A stretch of DNA of 64,000 bases from Isochrysis galbana (Eukaryota; Haptophyta; Isochrysidales; Isochrysidaceae), in contig JADDIW010000130.1 in assembly GCA_018136815.1 (NCBI GenBank), forward strand, positions 1 to 64,000, written 5' to 3'. Made by a program: the position numbers and the translations under genes. This document shows positions 1-11,363 of the stretch, piece after piece. The notes below the pieces were generated by a model. That model had not been told where the DNA came from. It ran no database searches and was given only the letters and a program-made list of their open reading frames with translations. Position 1 is the first letter of the stretch. Every line of letters starts with the position of its first letter.

Positions 1-560
1 GGGCCGGCGGCGGGTGCGCCGGCGGCGGGTGCGCCGGCGGCGGGTGCGCTGGCGGCGGGTGCGCAGGCGGCGGGTGCGCTGGCGGCGGGTGCGCAGGCGG
101 GTGCGCAGGTGGCGGGTGCGCTGGCGACGGGTGGGCAGGCGGCGGGTGGGCCGGCGGCGGATGCGCCGGCGGCGGGTGGGCCGGCGGCGGGTGGGCCGGC
201 GGCGGGTGGGCCGGCGGTGGGTGCGCCGGCGGCGGGTGCGCCGGCGGCGGGTGCAACGGCGGCGGGTGCGCTGGCGGCGGGTGCGCTGGCGGCGGGTGCG
301 CAGGCGGGTGCGCAGGCGGCGGGTGCGCTGGCGACGGGTGGGCAGGCGGCGGGTGGGCCGGCGGCGGGTGCGCCGGTGGCGGGTGCGCCGGCGGCGGGTG
401 CGCCGGCGGCGGGTGCGCCGGCGGCGGGTGCACCGGCGGCGGGTGCGCAGGCGGCGGGCGCGCAGGCGGCGGCGGTGCAGGCGGCGGCGGCGAGGGTGGC
501 GGGTGCGCTGGCGGCGGCGGTGCAGGCGGCGGCGGCGACGGTGGCGAGGGCGGCGATGCA
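1..560 (-). repeat. 15-bp Pro/Ala/His-coding minisatellite
   Basis: Read on minus, this is a run of GCGCACCCGCCGCC(G/A/T)-type units. In the frame used by copy B they encode Ala-His-Pro-Pro-Pro repeats. It corresponds to 31495-32005 in copy B. Some units are shortened by 3 bases and so keep the frame. The array continues past the window edge. Confidence 0.85.
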
Positions 561-1484
561 GGTGGTGGCCTTGGCGGATAGACGACCCGAATCGATGTCG
601 ATAGAAGTCCAAGACCCAATGCCTCGGCCATGTCCGTAATTCTCTGCGTGAATTCCGCTTCAAGAGCAGATGCCGTGGCTTCTAAGCTTTGACCCTTCGG
701 CACAACACGTGCACAAAAGAGCTCGATGACCAGCTCGTAAGCGTAGTTATAGGTGATGATGTCGAGACTGCCACTTGCCTCCGCTTGCGTTATATTTGCG
801 TCGGAGATGAGAGGGGACGTACGCACCAGCTCTCCCCTACCAACGGCCCCCAAAAGCGATAGCGTCGTGGACGTTGCACCCACACCGACTTCGCAAGGCG
901 TGGAACACAATGGAACCAAAACTTCGCCGTCAAGCCCGGTTCCTGTGATCTCATCCACAAGAAAAACTTGAACTGTGGTCTCATTGTCTTGGAGAGCGTC
1001 GTAAATTTGATCGGCAGATTGGCCGGCGAGATTGGAAGCATCCAAAATCATTCGCGCACGTGCACGCCGGCCGGCAGGACTTTCAGCTTTGCCTTCGACA
1101 CCGACTGCGAGCGGCTTTGCAGGTGGGGGTGATGGAGGGGCGAAGGGCGGCGAGGGTGGCGGTGGCGAGGGTGGCGGTGTCAGAGGTAGTGGCGATGGCG
1201 GCGGTGACGAAGGCGGAGGTGGCGATGGAGGTGGTGACATCGGTGGAGGCTGCGAGGGGGGTGGCGGGTGGGGCGGCGGCGGGAACGGCGGTGGCTGCGA
1301 GGGGGGGGGTGACGTGGGCCCAGTTGACTTGGGTGGCGGCGGCGAGGGTGAAGGAGGCGCTGGGGGCGGTGGCGATGGCGGCAGCGAGAGAGGTGGCGGC
1401 GACGGCGGGCTCGACGGCGGTGGCCGGATGGGTGGCGGAGGCGACGGCGGCGGCAGCACCGGCGGAGGCGTGCGAGGCGGAGGT
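1..1484 (-). pseudogene. Displaced 3' coding part of protease copy A (C-terminal domain, Pro-rich tail)
   Basis: On minus this stretch still encodes what copy B has at its C terminus. There is a Pro-rich stretch (about 1850-1120), then the ~170-residue unknown domain (about 1120-580, starting near AVG.EGKAESPAGRR), then YPPRPPP and the AHPPP tail. It is in a different frame from the upstream part. A frameshift near 1855-1910, in and after a G9 run, sends the upstream frame into an Ala-rich sequence that stops at 1485. Either copy A is a recent pseudogene or the homopolymer was mis-assembled. The domain sequence itself is intact, which favours a very recent lesion or an error. Confidence 0.7.
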
Positions 1485-2270
1485 CTATGCGGTGCCTGCA
1501 CAGGCACGGCAGGTGGGAAGGATGGAGGCGGGTGCGATGGAGGCAAAGGCGGTGGTGGACTCGGCGGTGGCGCAAAAGGTGGCGGCGGGGTTGCAGGCGG
1601 CGGCGGCATGGGTGGTGCCGGTGTGGGCGGTGGCGAAACGGGCAGCGGCGGCAATGGCGATGGCCGCGTTGGCGGCAGCGGTGATGGTGCGGGCGGCGTG
1701 GGGAGCGGTGGCATAGGCGGCGGCGGCGTTGGCGGCGGCAATGCGGGCGGAGGCAGGGATGGCGGCGGTGGCGATGGCGGCGGCGGCAGCAAAGGCGGCG
1801 GCGGGCTGGGCGGCGGAGAGGGCGGTGGTGTCGTCGGCGGTGGCTGCGAGGGGGGGGGTGACGTGGGCGGTGGCGACGGCGGGGCTGCGACGGGGGTGAC
1901 GCCCAGTTGACTTGGGTGGCGGCGGCGAGGGTGAAGGAGGCGCTGGGGGCGGTGGCGATGGCGGCAGCGAGAGAGGTGGCAGCGATGGCGGGCTCGACGG
2001 CGGTGGCCGGATGGGTGGCGGAGGCGACGGCGGCGGCAGCACCGGCGGAGGCGTGCGAGGCGGAGGTCTATGCGGTGCCTGCACAGGCACGGCAGGTGGG
2101 AAGGATGGAGGCGGGTGCGATGGAGGCAAAGGAGGCGGGGGACTCGGCGGTGGCGCAGAAGGCGGAAGCGGCGGCACTGCGGGTTGCGGCGGAAGATTTG
2201 CGGATGCAGGTGGGGGAGGTAACGGTGGGTTGGAGGGAGGAAAACCACAGGCTTTCGAAAGGCATGTATC
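1316..2270 (-). repeat. Duplicated Pro-rich coding block
   Basis: The sequence from about 1316 recurs about 590 bp further on, from about 1906. Both include the CATAGACCTCCGCC-type segment and a stretch coding for [16 protein letters not shown]. Copy B has the same duplication (about 29924 and 30473, 549 bp apart), so it predates the inverted duplication. Confidence 0.8.
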
Positions 2271-5200
2271 GGAGAGTCTAAGGCCGGCATCTGCAGCTCT
2301 GAAAAATGTGGCCGGAGGGAACATGAACATGCCGACACCCACACCCTCATTGAGGGGTGCCGGCAGCTGAAAATCCTGCGAACCATAAGACGTTGTCGCA
2401 TCATCGGCGGAAGAAAGTGAATGGCAGTCAATAACGCACATGCCCTGCCCTTCATCCCATACGGTGTTTGGTGCGCAGTTGATGCCAAGGGCAGGTTCAT
2501 TCCTACAGCACTCCCCGCACGAACAGCCGAGAAGAGCAAGCGCCGAACACGGTACGGAAGCCATAGCCCCGCACGTCGAACCTTGACAAGGCGAAGAACA
2601 ACCAAGTTGAGGAGGGGGGAACGGATTTGGCATCGTTGGTGGTGGCGATGGCCGTTCAGATGGCGGCGGGAGGAGCGGCCGCGGGCCGCAGTCTGCGCAG
2701 TCCGTCCCGTACTCGCAGGCCGAGAACGCGCTGCCAGGGCCGCCGTCGTCGCACATGCCATCGGACGCATAGTCTGCGTTCCCGATGCACTCATTCGAGC
2801 AGGCCGAGGGCGACACTGGTGAAGGTGGCGGAGCGGACGTCGCGACGGGCGGTGAAAGAGACGGCGGAGGCAGTGACGCACACCCGCCCGCGTTCGAGCA
2901 CACGAACTCCTCGAAGGCCGAGACGCGCGCGTACACCCCAGGCCACCGTGCATCAGCGCAGCCGGAGCCCCAGCTCACGACGCCCGTAAGCACATAATCG
3001 CCGTTCGCCATCGTTGCGAAGAGGGGGCCGCCAGAGTCGCCCTGGCACGAGTCCTTGCCGCCCTCGCCCAGCAGGCCCGCGCAGATCATGTCGTCAAAGA
3101 TCGAACCACCACCGTACGCCGCGTCGCAGTCGGCATTGCTCACGACCGGCACGTCGACCTCCATCGGCACGTCGGGCGTGCTGCCGCCGGAAGAAAGGGT
3201 GCCCCAGCCGGCGACCGTCAGCACCTCGCCGGCAGCCTCGTGCTGTGGCGCCGCGCCAAAGCCGTCGAGGCCGTCGATCGGCGCGTACGTGTCGATAGGA
3301 GAGTCGAGCTTCAAGAGCGCCACATCGCCCTCGGACGTGGCGCTGTTGTACCCAGGGTGGTTGATGATCTGAACAACTTCTCGCGTCTGCTTGCAGCTGT
3401 CAGCGGACGTCTTGCTGTGCATCCCGACGACGACCTGACCGACGCCACCCGGTGTGCAGTGGGCGGCGGTGAGCACCCACTGCGGCCGGATCAGCGTGCC
3501 GCCGCAAAAGTGGAAGCCTGAATCGGTCTGGAGCGAGACGAGCCACTGGTACTTGCGCGGCGGGTCGACCTCCACACCACCCACGATGCGCTCCTCCGGG
3601 CCGCGGCGCACGGGCGGCACCGTCTGGGTGATGCATGCGGCGGGTGGCGATTGAATTGATGGCGGCGACGGCGGCGAAAGCGGCCGCGGGCCGCAGTCTG
3701 TGCAGTCCGTCCCGTACTCGCAGGCCGAGAACGCGCTGCCAGGGCCGCCGTCGTCGCACATGCCATCGGACGCATAGTCTGCGTTCCCGATGCACTCATT
3801 CGAGCAGGCCGAGGGCGACACTGGTGAAGGTGGCGGAGCGGACGTCGCGACGGGCGGTGAAAGAGACGGCGGAGGCAGTGACGCACACCCGCCCGCGTTC
3901 GAGCACACGAACTCCTCGAAGGCCGAGACGCGCGCGTACACCCCAGGCCACCGTGCATCAGCGCAGCCGGAGCCCCAGCTCACGACGCCCGTAAGCACAT
4001 AATCGCCGTTCGCCATCGTTGCGAAGAGGGGGCCGCCAGAGTCGCCCTGGCACGAGTCCTTGCCGCCCTCGCCCAGCAGGCCCGCGCAGATCATGTCGTC
4101 AAAGATCGAACCACCACCGTACGCCGCGTCGCAGTCGGCATTGCTCACGACCGGCACGTCGACCTCCATCGGCACGTCGGGCGTGCTGCCGCCGGAAGAA
4201 AGGGTGCCCCAGCCGGCGACCGTCAGCACCTCGCCGGCAGCCTCGTGCTGTGGCGCCGCGCCAAAGCCGTCGAGGCCGTCGATCGGCGCGTACGTGTCGA
4301 TAGGAGAGTCGAGCTTCAAGAGCGCCACATCGCCCTCGGACGTGGCGCTGTTGTACCCAGGGTGGTTGATGATCTGAACAACTTCTCGCGTCTGCTTGCA
4401 GCTGTCAGCGGACGTCTTGCTGTGCATCCCGACGACGACCTGACCGACGCCACCCGGTGTGCAGTGGGCGGCGGTGAGCACCCACTGCGGCCGGATCAGC
4501 GTGCCGCCGCAAAAGTGGAAGCCTGAATCGGTCTGGAGCGAGACGAGCCACTGGTACTTGCGCGGCGGGTCGACCTCCACACCACCCACGATGCGCTCCT
4601 CCGGGCCGCGGCGCACGGGCGGCACCGTCTGGGTGATGCATGCGGCGGGTGGCGATTGAATTGATGGCGGCGACGGCGGCGAAAGCGGCCGCGGGCCGCA
4701 GTCTGTGCAGTCCGTCCCGTACTCGCAGGCCGAGAACGCGCTGCCAGGGCCGCCGTCGTCGCACATGCCATCGGACGCATAGTCTGCGTTCCCGATGCAC
4801 TCATTCGAGCAGGCCGAGGGCGACACTGGTGAAGGTGGCGGAGCGGACGTCGCGACGGGCGGTGAAAGAGACGGCGGAGGCAGTGACGCACACCCCCCCG
4901 CGTTCGAGCACACGAACTCCTCGAAGGCCGAGACGCGCGCGTACACCCCAGGCCACCGTGCATCAGCGCAGCCGGAGCCCCAGCTCACGACGCCCGTAAG
5001 CACATAATCGCCGTTCGCCATCGTTGCGAAGAGGGGGCCGCCAGAGTCGCCCTGGCACGAGTCCTTGCCGCCCTCGCCCAGCAGGCCCGCGCAGATCATG
5101 TCGTCAAAGATCGAACCACCACCGTACGCCGCGTCGCAGTCGGCATTGCTCACGACCGGCACGTCGACCTCCATCGGCACGTCGGGCGTGCTGCCGCCGG

Positions 5201-8200
5201 AAGAAAGGGTGCCCCAGCCGGCGACCGTCAGCACCTCGCCGGCAGCCTCGTGCTGTGGCGCCGCGCCAAAGCCGTCGAGGCCGTCGATCGGCGCGTACGT
5301 GTCGATAGGAGAGTCGAGCTTCAAGAGCGCCACATCGCCCTCGGACGTGGCGCTGTTGTACCCAGGGTGGTTGATGATCTGAACAACTTCTCGCGTCTGC
5401 TTGCAGCTGTCAGCGGACGTCTTGCTGTGCATCCCGACGACGACCTGACCGACGCCACCCGGTGTGCAGTGGGCGGCGGTGAGCACCCACTGCGGCCGGA
5501 TCAGCGTGCCGCCGCAAAAGTGGAAGCCTGAATCGGTCTGGAGCGAGACGAGCCACTGGTACTTGCGCGGCGGGTCGACCTCCACACCACCCACGATGCG
5601 CTCCTCCGGGCCGCGGCGCACGGGCGGCACCGTCTGGGTGATGCATGCGGCGGGTGGCGATTGAATTGATGGCGGCGACGGCGGCGAAAGCGGCCGCGGG
5701 CCGCAGTCTGCGCAGTCCGTCCCGTACTCGCAGGCCGAGAACGCGCTGCCAGGGCCGCCGTCGTCGCACATGCCATCGGACGCATAGTCTGCGTTCCCGA
5801 TGCACTCATTCGAGCAGGCCGAGGGCGACACTGGTGAAGGTGGCGGAGCGGACGTCGCGACGGGCGGTGAAAGAGACGGCGGAGGCAGTGACGCACACCC
5901 GCCCGCGTTCGAGCACACGAACTCCTCGAAGGCCGAGACGCGCGCGTACACCCCAGGCCACCGTGCATCAGCGCAGCCGGAGCCCCAGCTCACGACGCCC
6001 GTAAGCACATAATCGCCGTTCGCCATCGTTGCGAAGAGGGGGCCGCCAGAGTCGCCCTGGCACGAGTCCTTGCCGCCCTCGCCCAGCAGGCCCGCGCAGA
6101 TCATGTCGTCAAAGATCGAACCACCACCGTACGCCGCGTCGCAGTCGGCATTGCTCACGACCGGCACGTCGACCTCCATCGGCACGTCGGGCGTGCTGCC
6201 GCCGGAAGAAAGGGTGCCCCAGCCGGCGACCGTCAGCACCTCGCCGGCAGCCTCGTGCTGTGGCGCCGCGCCAAAGCCGTCGAGGCCGTCGATCGGCGCG
6301 TACGTGTCGATAGGAGAGTCGAGCTTCAAGAGCGCCACATCGCCCTCGGACGTGGCGCTGTTGTACCCAGGGTGGTTGATGATCTGAACAACTTCTCGCG
6401 TCTGCTTGCAGCTGTCAGCGGACGTCTTGCTGTGCATCCCGACGACGACCTGACCGACGCCACCCGGTGTGCAGTGGGCGGCGGTGAGCACCCACTGCGG
6501 CCGGATCAGCGTGCCGCCGCAAAAGTGGAAGCCTGAATCGGTCTGGAGCGAGACGAGCCACTGGTACTTGCGCGGCGGGTCGACCTCCACACCACCCACG
6601 ATGCGCTCCTCCGGGCCGCGGCGCACGGGCGGCACCGTCTGGGTGATGCATGCGGCGGGTGGCGATTGAATTGATGGCGGCGACGGCGGCGAAAGCGGCC
6701 GCGGGCCGCAGTCTGCGCAGTCCGTCCCGTACTCGCAGGCCGAGAACGCGCTGCCAGGGCCGCCGTCGTCGCATATGCTGTCGGACGCGTAGGCTGCGTT
6801 CCCGATGCACTCATTCGAGCAGGCCGATGTCGGCACTGGTGAAGGTGGTGGAGCCGGCGGCAAAACCGCCTTCGTACACAAGGAGGCGGTGTGGTCTTGA
6901 GCGCTTACCGTGTCCGTACCGCTGGAGACAGCAATGATCGACCCTTCCCCAACGTAGCAAACACGAATATGGTGACCGGTTGATTCAACGACGTACCCCT
7001 CACCTTCTCCAAGTGTCGCCCACAGCTTTGTGCCCGCAGCGTACTCAGCGACGCTGTACTGATTCCTGAGCACGTGCACAAACACCTTGTTCTGCAGGGT
7101 TGTTGGAAGATCTTCGTCGTAGCCCATCGGAGCACGAAAGGAAATAAAGGCATCGCCATACGCATACTCGGCGATGCAATTGGGGCAATCAAAGTATACC
7201 GCGGAACGACCGCCTGATTCCGCAGGGATCTCATGGAGCGATCGAAGCTGATACACCCCTGAGGTCGTCACTTTTGCGACGTGTTCTGGCTGAAGCCACC
7301 CAAGCTGCCAGCGATGGGGCGCGTTGAACCTGCCATACACAGTGGAGCGGGGGAGAAAATCACACCGGCAAGCCTTAGCATCGGGAACGAGCAGGCACCG
7401 ATGCCCGGCGGCTTGCGTGTTGGGCGCATTCTTAACCAGATAGGACAGCGGCAGTTTGGCTCACCCGTGCCATGCCCGCGCCGATCCCATGAGACCGGAG
7501 GAGTCTCCGTACTCGGTGTCCGGATCGCCTGCATGGTACAAGCCAAGGTTGTGCCCAAACTCGTGCAGCCGTGTGGTGGGGTACTGGTCGCGAATCATGG
7601 CCCAGCACGCATTGTCGACCGTTGAAAAGCCTGCACGATTGCAGCCCACCAGCGCCAAGCCTCCCCATTCGCACGAGCCGAAGGCGTACGGCACAAAGTA
7701 CTCTTTGTGGGCGTACGTTGATGGTTGAAGTCCCAAGGCCTCGGCCTTCGAATCAGCCAAGGCGATCTCGACCTCCACGTCGCAGGTGCTCACAGGTGCT
7801 GGCTTGCCCATGTTGACCGATACCACGCGACCCTGGGCGGATGGCCACTCCATTGTACCATACGAGTTGTCCTTGAACGCCTCGTTCACACTGCCACACA
7901 CGTTCTTGTCGAAAATGCGGACGCAGTTGTTGCCTGCGCTCGAGCCCCACATGCCGTTGGAGACGCACGTCTCGTCGCAGTATGTTGGTGCCACATCGGT
8001 GTAGACCATGCGGATCGTGATCACATCGCGGATGTCCGAGCTGCGCGTCGCGTTCCGACGGAGGACCGACGGGGACACCAAGACGTCGATAATCTTGTAG
8101 ACGTCCGCAGGCAACCTCACATAAGGAGGCATAGGCCGGAGCGACTCGACGCCCCGCGCCCGCTGCTCCGCGAGGAGTGTGGTGCGCAGGGCGCGGTTCT

Positions 8201-8465
8201 CCTCCGTGCTCGCCACGACGCGAACGCTCAGCCTCGCTCTGCCCCCAACCATCAGCCTCTCGAGGAAATCGCTCGTGGGCGCGATGAAGTGGGTGTGCCC
8301 CTCTGCCGTCACGCATCGGCCGTAGAGGATCTCTGCGTGCTGCGGCTCGAAGTAGTCCTCTGCGACGACGCTCGTCGATGCGCACTCCAGCTCGATGGTC
8401 GCCGCCCCCCTCAGCAGCCCAACGAGCAGCGCGAGGCCGCGGAGGCGGCGCCAGGCCCGCATCAT
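1485..8465 (-). CDS. Secreted M11 metalloprotease fused to four tandem trypsin domains, copy A (frameshifted)
   Basis: Spliced as 8465-7465 and 7329-1485 (6846 nt, 2281 codons before a premature stop). The start is the MMRAWRRLRG Met pair, which heads a signal peptide ending near GAATIE; no earlier ATG is in frame. The M11 domain follows with HEFGHNLGLYH at about residues 301-311 and a downstream SSGLMG Met-turn. After the intron come FNAPHRWQLGW, a ~150-residue segment, then four 335-residue units. Each unit has a Cys-rich module, a Pro-rich linker and an S1 peptidase. Counting from Ile of IVGG, the catalytic residues are His43, Asp88 and Ser185, and Asp179 sits in the S1 pocket, predicting cleavage after Arg/Lys. 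A fifth Cys-rich module, another Cys-rich domain and a Pro-rich region follow. Role inferred: extracellular or cell-wall matrix proteolysis, as for gametolysin. The frame breaks near 1855-1910. Confidence 0.85.
2690..6823 (-). repeat. Tandem array of four 1005-bp Cys-rich/trypsin units, copy A
   Basis: Units start (minus) at about 6823, 5818, 4813 and 3808, with a leftover fifth Cys-rich module from 2803. The units are almost identical at nucleotide level, including silent positions. Examples of differences are single bases such as TGTGCAG/TGCGCAG near the end of the Cys-rich module and CCCCCC at 4891. This implies recent unequal exchange or conversion. Confidence 0.95.
7330..7464 (-). other. 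Intron of copy A, inside the M11 domain
   Basis: Donor GTGAGC follows ...GCACGG and acceptor TATGGCAG precedes GTTCAAC. Length is 135 bp, phase 2. Removing it joins the HExxHxxGxxH/Met-turn half of the metalloprotease to FNAPHRWQLGW, a segment expected in the same domain of the M11 family. The same intron is found in copies B and C. Confidence 0.9.
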
Positions 8466-8952
8466 CGGTGGGGAGGGTGGCCACGAGAGGGCCGGCGGAG
8501 GATTCCATTCGCTTCCAAAATCCGTTTCACGCGGCTGCGGACGTCGGAGATCGTGATCTCCGTGTCCCACCGCCTAAGAATAGCCTCCTCTCACACTCTT
8601 ACAAAGAGAAAGAGTCGAGCGAAGACTGTAGGAGTACTCGTGGAGAGTTTCTTCTCGCCGTGTCCCATAGACTAAGAATAGGCTTCCTACACTCGTCGAA
8701 GAGTCGAGCCAACAGTCGATCGACCGCCTTCTCACTCCGCCACGGTTATCTAACGCCAAACCGTTCGTTGCACGACTGTTCCTGGGACGACTCCCCCCGC
8801 CCCGGCGGCAGGGCCCAACCGCCAACCGTCACAATAATTGTATCTAGCCGTTCTGCTTCTCGAAGCTGGGTGCTCATACCTAATGCTTAGCAAGTAGGCA
8901 GTAGTGCTAGTCTCGAATGAGGTCATGAGGTTTCTCAGCCTAGTCGTTGAAT
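8466..8952 (-). promoter_or_regulatory. 5' flank of copy A (shared with copy B)
   Basis: This is the only upstream sequence common to copies A and B, so any promoter or 5' UTR kept by both lies here. It holds two direct copies of a CTATTCTTAG.....GGGACACGG motif about 110 bp apart and a GGAGATC-AC-GATCTCC palindrome. No TATA box was recognised. Copy C lacks this sequence. Confidence 0.4.
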
Positions 8953-9404
8953 CCACTGTAACTGTGAGAAAAAGACCCAGGTTGGGAAAAGAAACAGGAC
9001 AGTAGAAAGTAGAAAGTGGGTGGATGAATGTGAAGGTGAACACTCAAGTGGCCACCTTTCTACCCAAAGAGAGAAAACCCGCGCTCGCGAGTACAAGTAG
9101 GTGGTACAAAAAATAGTCGAACGCGAACGCAACTCAAACTTTTTGACCGTTTGAACATAGTCAACTACCTACTACTCCCTTGACCCCCAAAGTGAACACT
9201 GTGAAAAACACTGACAATTTTCCTCGCGCCGCGTACACGCGGCGCTCAACACCTCGCGGCTGTGCCGCGAACACACCCAACTCAAGGCGCGCGACAATGA
9301 ACACCCGTCAACTACGTACTCACCCCCTCTAAAAAAGTGAACGCGCGTATTATTTTTACCACCTACTTGTAGCTGCCCCGGCAAAATGGGAGGAGCTGCG
9401 GGGC
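8953..9404. other. Intergenic, no gene seen
   Basis: Comparatively AT-rich sequence just outside the inverted-repeat arm. No open frame resembles a known protein and no RNA gene was recognised. Confidence 0.5.
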
Positions 9405-9640
9405 AGAGGTCTCCAGTATAATGGTAGTATACTGGAGTGTAAAAGAGAAGCGCGCGCGGGTCGGATTCGACGCACATATATACCACTGGTGTATATTGCG
9501 CCACAAGCCGCCACATAAAAGCAGAGGGCGGGGGTTCGAATCCGACCCGCGCGCGCTTCTCTTTTACACTCCAGTATACTACCATTATGCAATATACACA
9601 AGTGGTATATATGTGCGCCACACAAAAGCAGAGGTGTCGG
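9405..9640. repeat. Compound palindrome cluster (A-B ... A'-B' inverted modules)
   Basis: Module A (about 9412-9470) begins with a perfect hairpin, CCAGTATA-ATGGTAG-TATACTGG. It is repeated inverted at about 9533-9588. Module B (about 9471-9501), itself nearly palindromic around ACCACTGGTGT, is repeated inverted at 9589-9617. GGTTCGAATCC at 9532-9542 resembles a tRNA B box, but no complete tRNA fold fits. It may be a tRNA-derived short element in inverted tandem. Confidence 0.75.
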
Positions 9641-9691
9641 AGCGAAGCTCGTTTCATCTTTGGAAACGAGTCGCGGAGGCGCACCGGCGGC

Positions 9692-9865
9692 TAGCGCGTG
9701 GAACTTCGCAGACGAAGATCTTTCGCTCAAACAGAAATAGACGTTGTAGTGGATGCTAGAAAGGCCCAGATGGCGGCAATCCCCGAAGCAACCAGGCCGG
9801 ATGTCATAGCTACGCTCAACCGTAAAGTAGTCGATAAAAGACGTACATTCACACCGCAACCTGTC
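9692..9865 (+). pseudogene. Transposable-element ORF fragment (same family as 21664-21912)
   Basis: Translation contains a block of the type QTEIDVVVDARKAQMAAIPE followed by ATRPDVIATLNRK. A diverged version is at 21692-21911. It is cut at its 3' side by the 5' end of LINE-A (hairpin from about 9866). The family is not recognised; it is a dispersed repeat coding fragment. Confidence 0.55.
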
Positions 9866-9970
9866 GAAAACTATTGTTATAGTTTCAGCGATGGAGCGCG
9901 CGCCGACCGCTCCCACCTCCCAGCCCCCCGCCGCCACGACGCCCCACAGGGGCCGCCCCAAGCCGCCGGA

Positions 9971-11023
9971 CCCAGATGCCCCGTCAGGTCTCAGGTCATC
10001 AGGTCTTGGCGACCTGATACCTGATATCAGGTGATATCAGGACCTGATATCAGGCTGATATCAGGTGGTCCACCACTAATATTATAATTTTCTAATGAGC
10101 CATTCTAAGATCCGAGGAAATGGACTACGTCTAGCTAGAAGCGGAGAGGGGGTTCGTGTGGAAGCGGAGGGGAGAGCCCCCCCCCCCAGCGAACCCCCAC
10201 CCCTCCCCCCCGCGGGAACCCCCGCCGCCCCCCCCGCGCACCCGCCTCTGCCGCTCCGCCGGAGGCGCACCCGCCCCACACCCCTCCCCCCCCCAGAGCC
10301 CGCCACTGCTGCCGCTGTTCCCGCCCGCTCCGCCGCCAGCGCGTCCCCTGCTACCTCTGCTCGCCCCACCGCCGTCCCCTTCGCAGCCGCCCGCCTCGCT
10401 GGCTCACCCGCCTCGCTGCCAGCCTCGCCGCTGCGCTCGCGCCTGCCCCAGCGCCACCCCGCCTCCCTCACCTCAACACCAGTCGCCCTCCCCCTGGCAA
10501 CCAGCGTCGCCGCCACCAGCCTCGCCTCCACCCAGCCTCGCAGCCACCAGCCTCGCCTGCACCCAGCCTCGCCGCCACCAGCCTCGCAGCCACCAGCCTC
10601 GCCGACACCAGCCTCGCAGCCACCAGCCTCGCAGCCACCAGCCTCGCAGCCACCAGCCTCGCCGCAACCAGCCTGGCCGCCACCAACCCCACAACCACCC
10701 CAGCCTCGTTACCACCAGCCTCATTACGACCAGCCTCGCCGCCACCAGCCTCGTTGCGACCAGCCTCGCCTCCACCAGCCTCACCTCCACCCAGCCTCGC
10801 CGCCACCAGCCTCGCCTCCACCCAGCCTCGCAGCCCATCATCCATCGTCACTGAGAGCCATGGCCGATCGCTCGCGGTTCGGGTCGATGGCTCGTTTACT
10901 GACGTGAAGTTTACTTTATTCTAAAGTTAGTAGTCATAATATCAGCCTGATATCAGGTTATCAGGTCTAGTAGGCCTGATAACCTGATATCAGAACCTGA
11001 TATCAGCCTGACGGGGCATCCAG
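9971..11023 (+). mobile_element. Non-autonomous TIR transposon (~1.05 kb) inserted in LINE-A
   Basis: Ends carry inverted GATGCCCCGTCAGG (9975-9988 and reverse complement 11007-11020). Multiple CCTGATATCAGG-type palindromes lie just inside both ends (about 9990-10070 and 10935-11010). The flanks share GCCGCCGGA (9962-9970 and 11024-11032), consistent with a 9-bp target duplication, as in Mutator-like elements. LINE-A reading resumes right after it. The interior has no transposase; it holds a Pro-rich/low-complexity stretch. Confidence 0.65.
10480..10850 (+). repeat. 15-bp minisatellite (CACCAGCCTCGCAGC type)
   Basis: About 20 imperfect copies of a CCACCAGCCTCGC(A/C)GC unit inside the TIR transposon. 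The open frames over it (such as HQPRSHQPR runs) look like products of the repeat rather than a gene. Confidence 0.85.
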
Positions 11024-11363
11024 GCCGCCGGAGCCGAAGCGCTCGCAGGCCGCCCCGCTGACAGACAGCGACGTCGACATGATTGATCCTCCCACCTTCG
11101 CCTCCCCACCAGCCACAGAAGCAGGGGACAGGAAGGGCCCTGTTCCCTGCAGACCAGCAGAGCCAGCCTCTGGCTCTGCCGCCTCACTCCACTGGACCAC
11201 CAACCCAACAAGGACTCCCCATGGTGGGTGGCAGCCATGCTGCCACCCCCATGGCGGTAACTCCTACCAGCAGTGCACCCCTCGGGGGCGGGCACTTCAC
11301 ACAACAAACAATCATGGGGGCCTTTACGGCAACCAACCCTCAACTATTGTTATAGTTTTAGCG

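Larger units (their letters stand above)
1..8952. repeat. Left arm of large inverted duplication (protease copy A)
   Basis: The reverse complement of this stretch matches 24137 to about 32010 almost base for base. The match covers the 5' flank, M11 exon, intron, trypsin region, Pro-rich region and C-terminal domain. The arm ends where ATTCAACGACTAGGCTGAG (read on minus, ending at 8952) stops matching. A small indel near 8890-8930 is the main non-coding difference. The other end is cut by the window edge. Confidence 0.9.

Noticed and set aside
14-639. Long Arg/Trp- or Ala/Gly-rich plus-strand open frames
   Set aside because: They are antisense readings of the Pro/Ala/His minisatellite; copy B shows the coding strand is minus here.
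1032-2370. Gly-rich plus-strand open frames (GGGDGGG type)
   Set aside because: Antisense of the [14 protein letters not shown] region of copy A. They resemble Gly-rich proteins only by composition.
9532-9560. Possible tRNA gene (GGTTCGAATCC)
   Set aside because: No acceptor or anticodon stems can be drawn; the motif lies in an inverted-repeat cluster.
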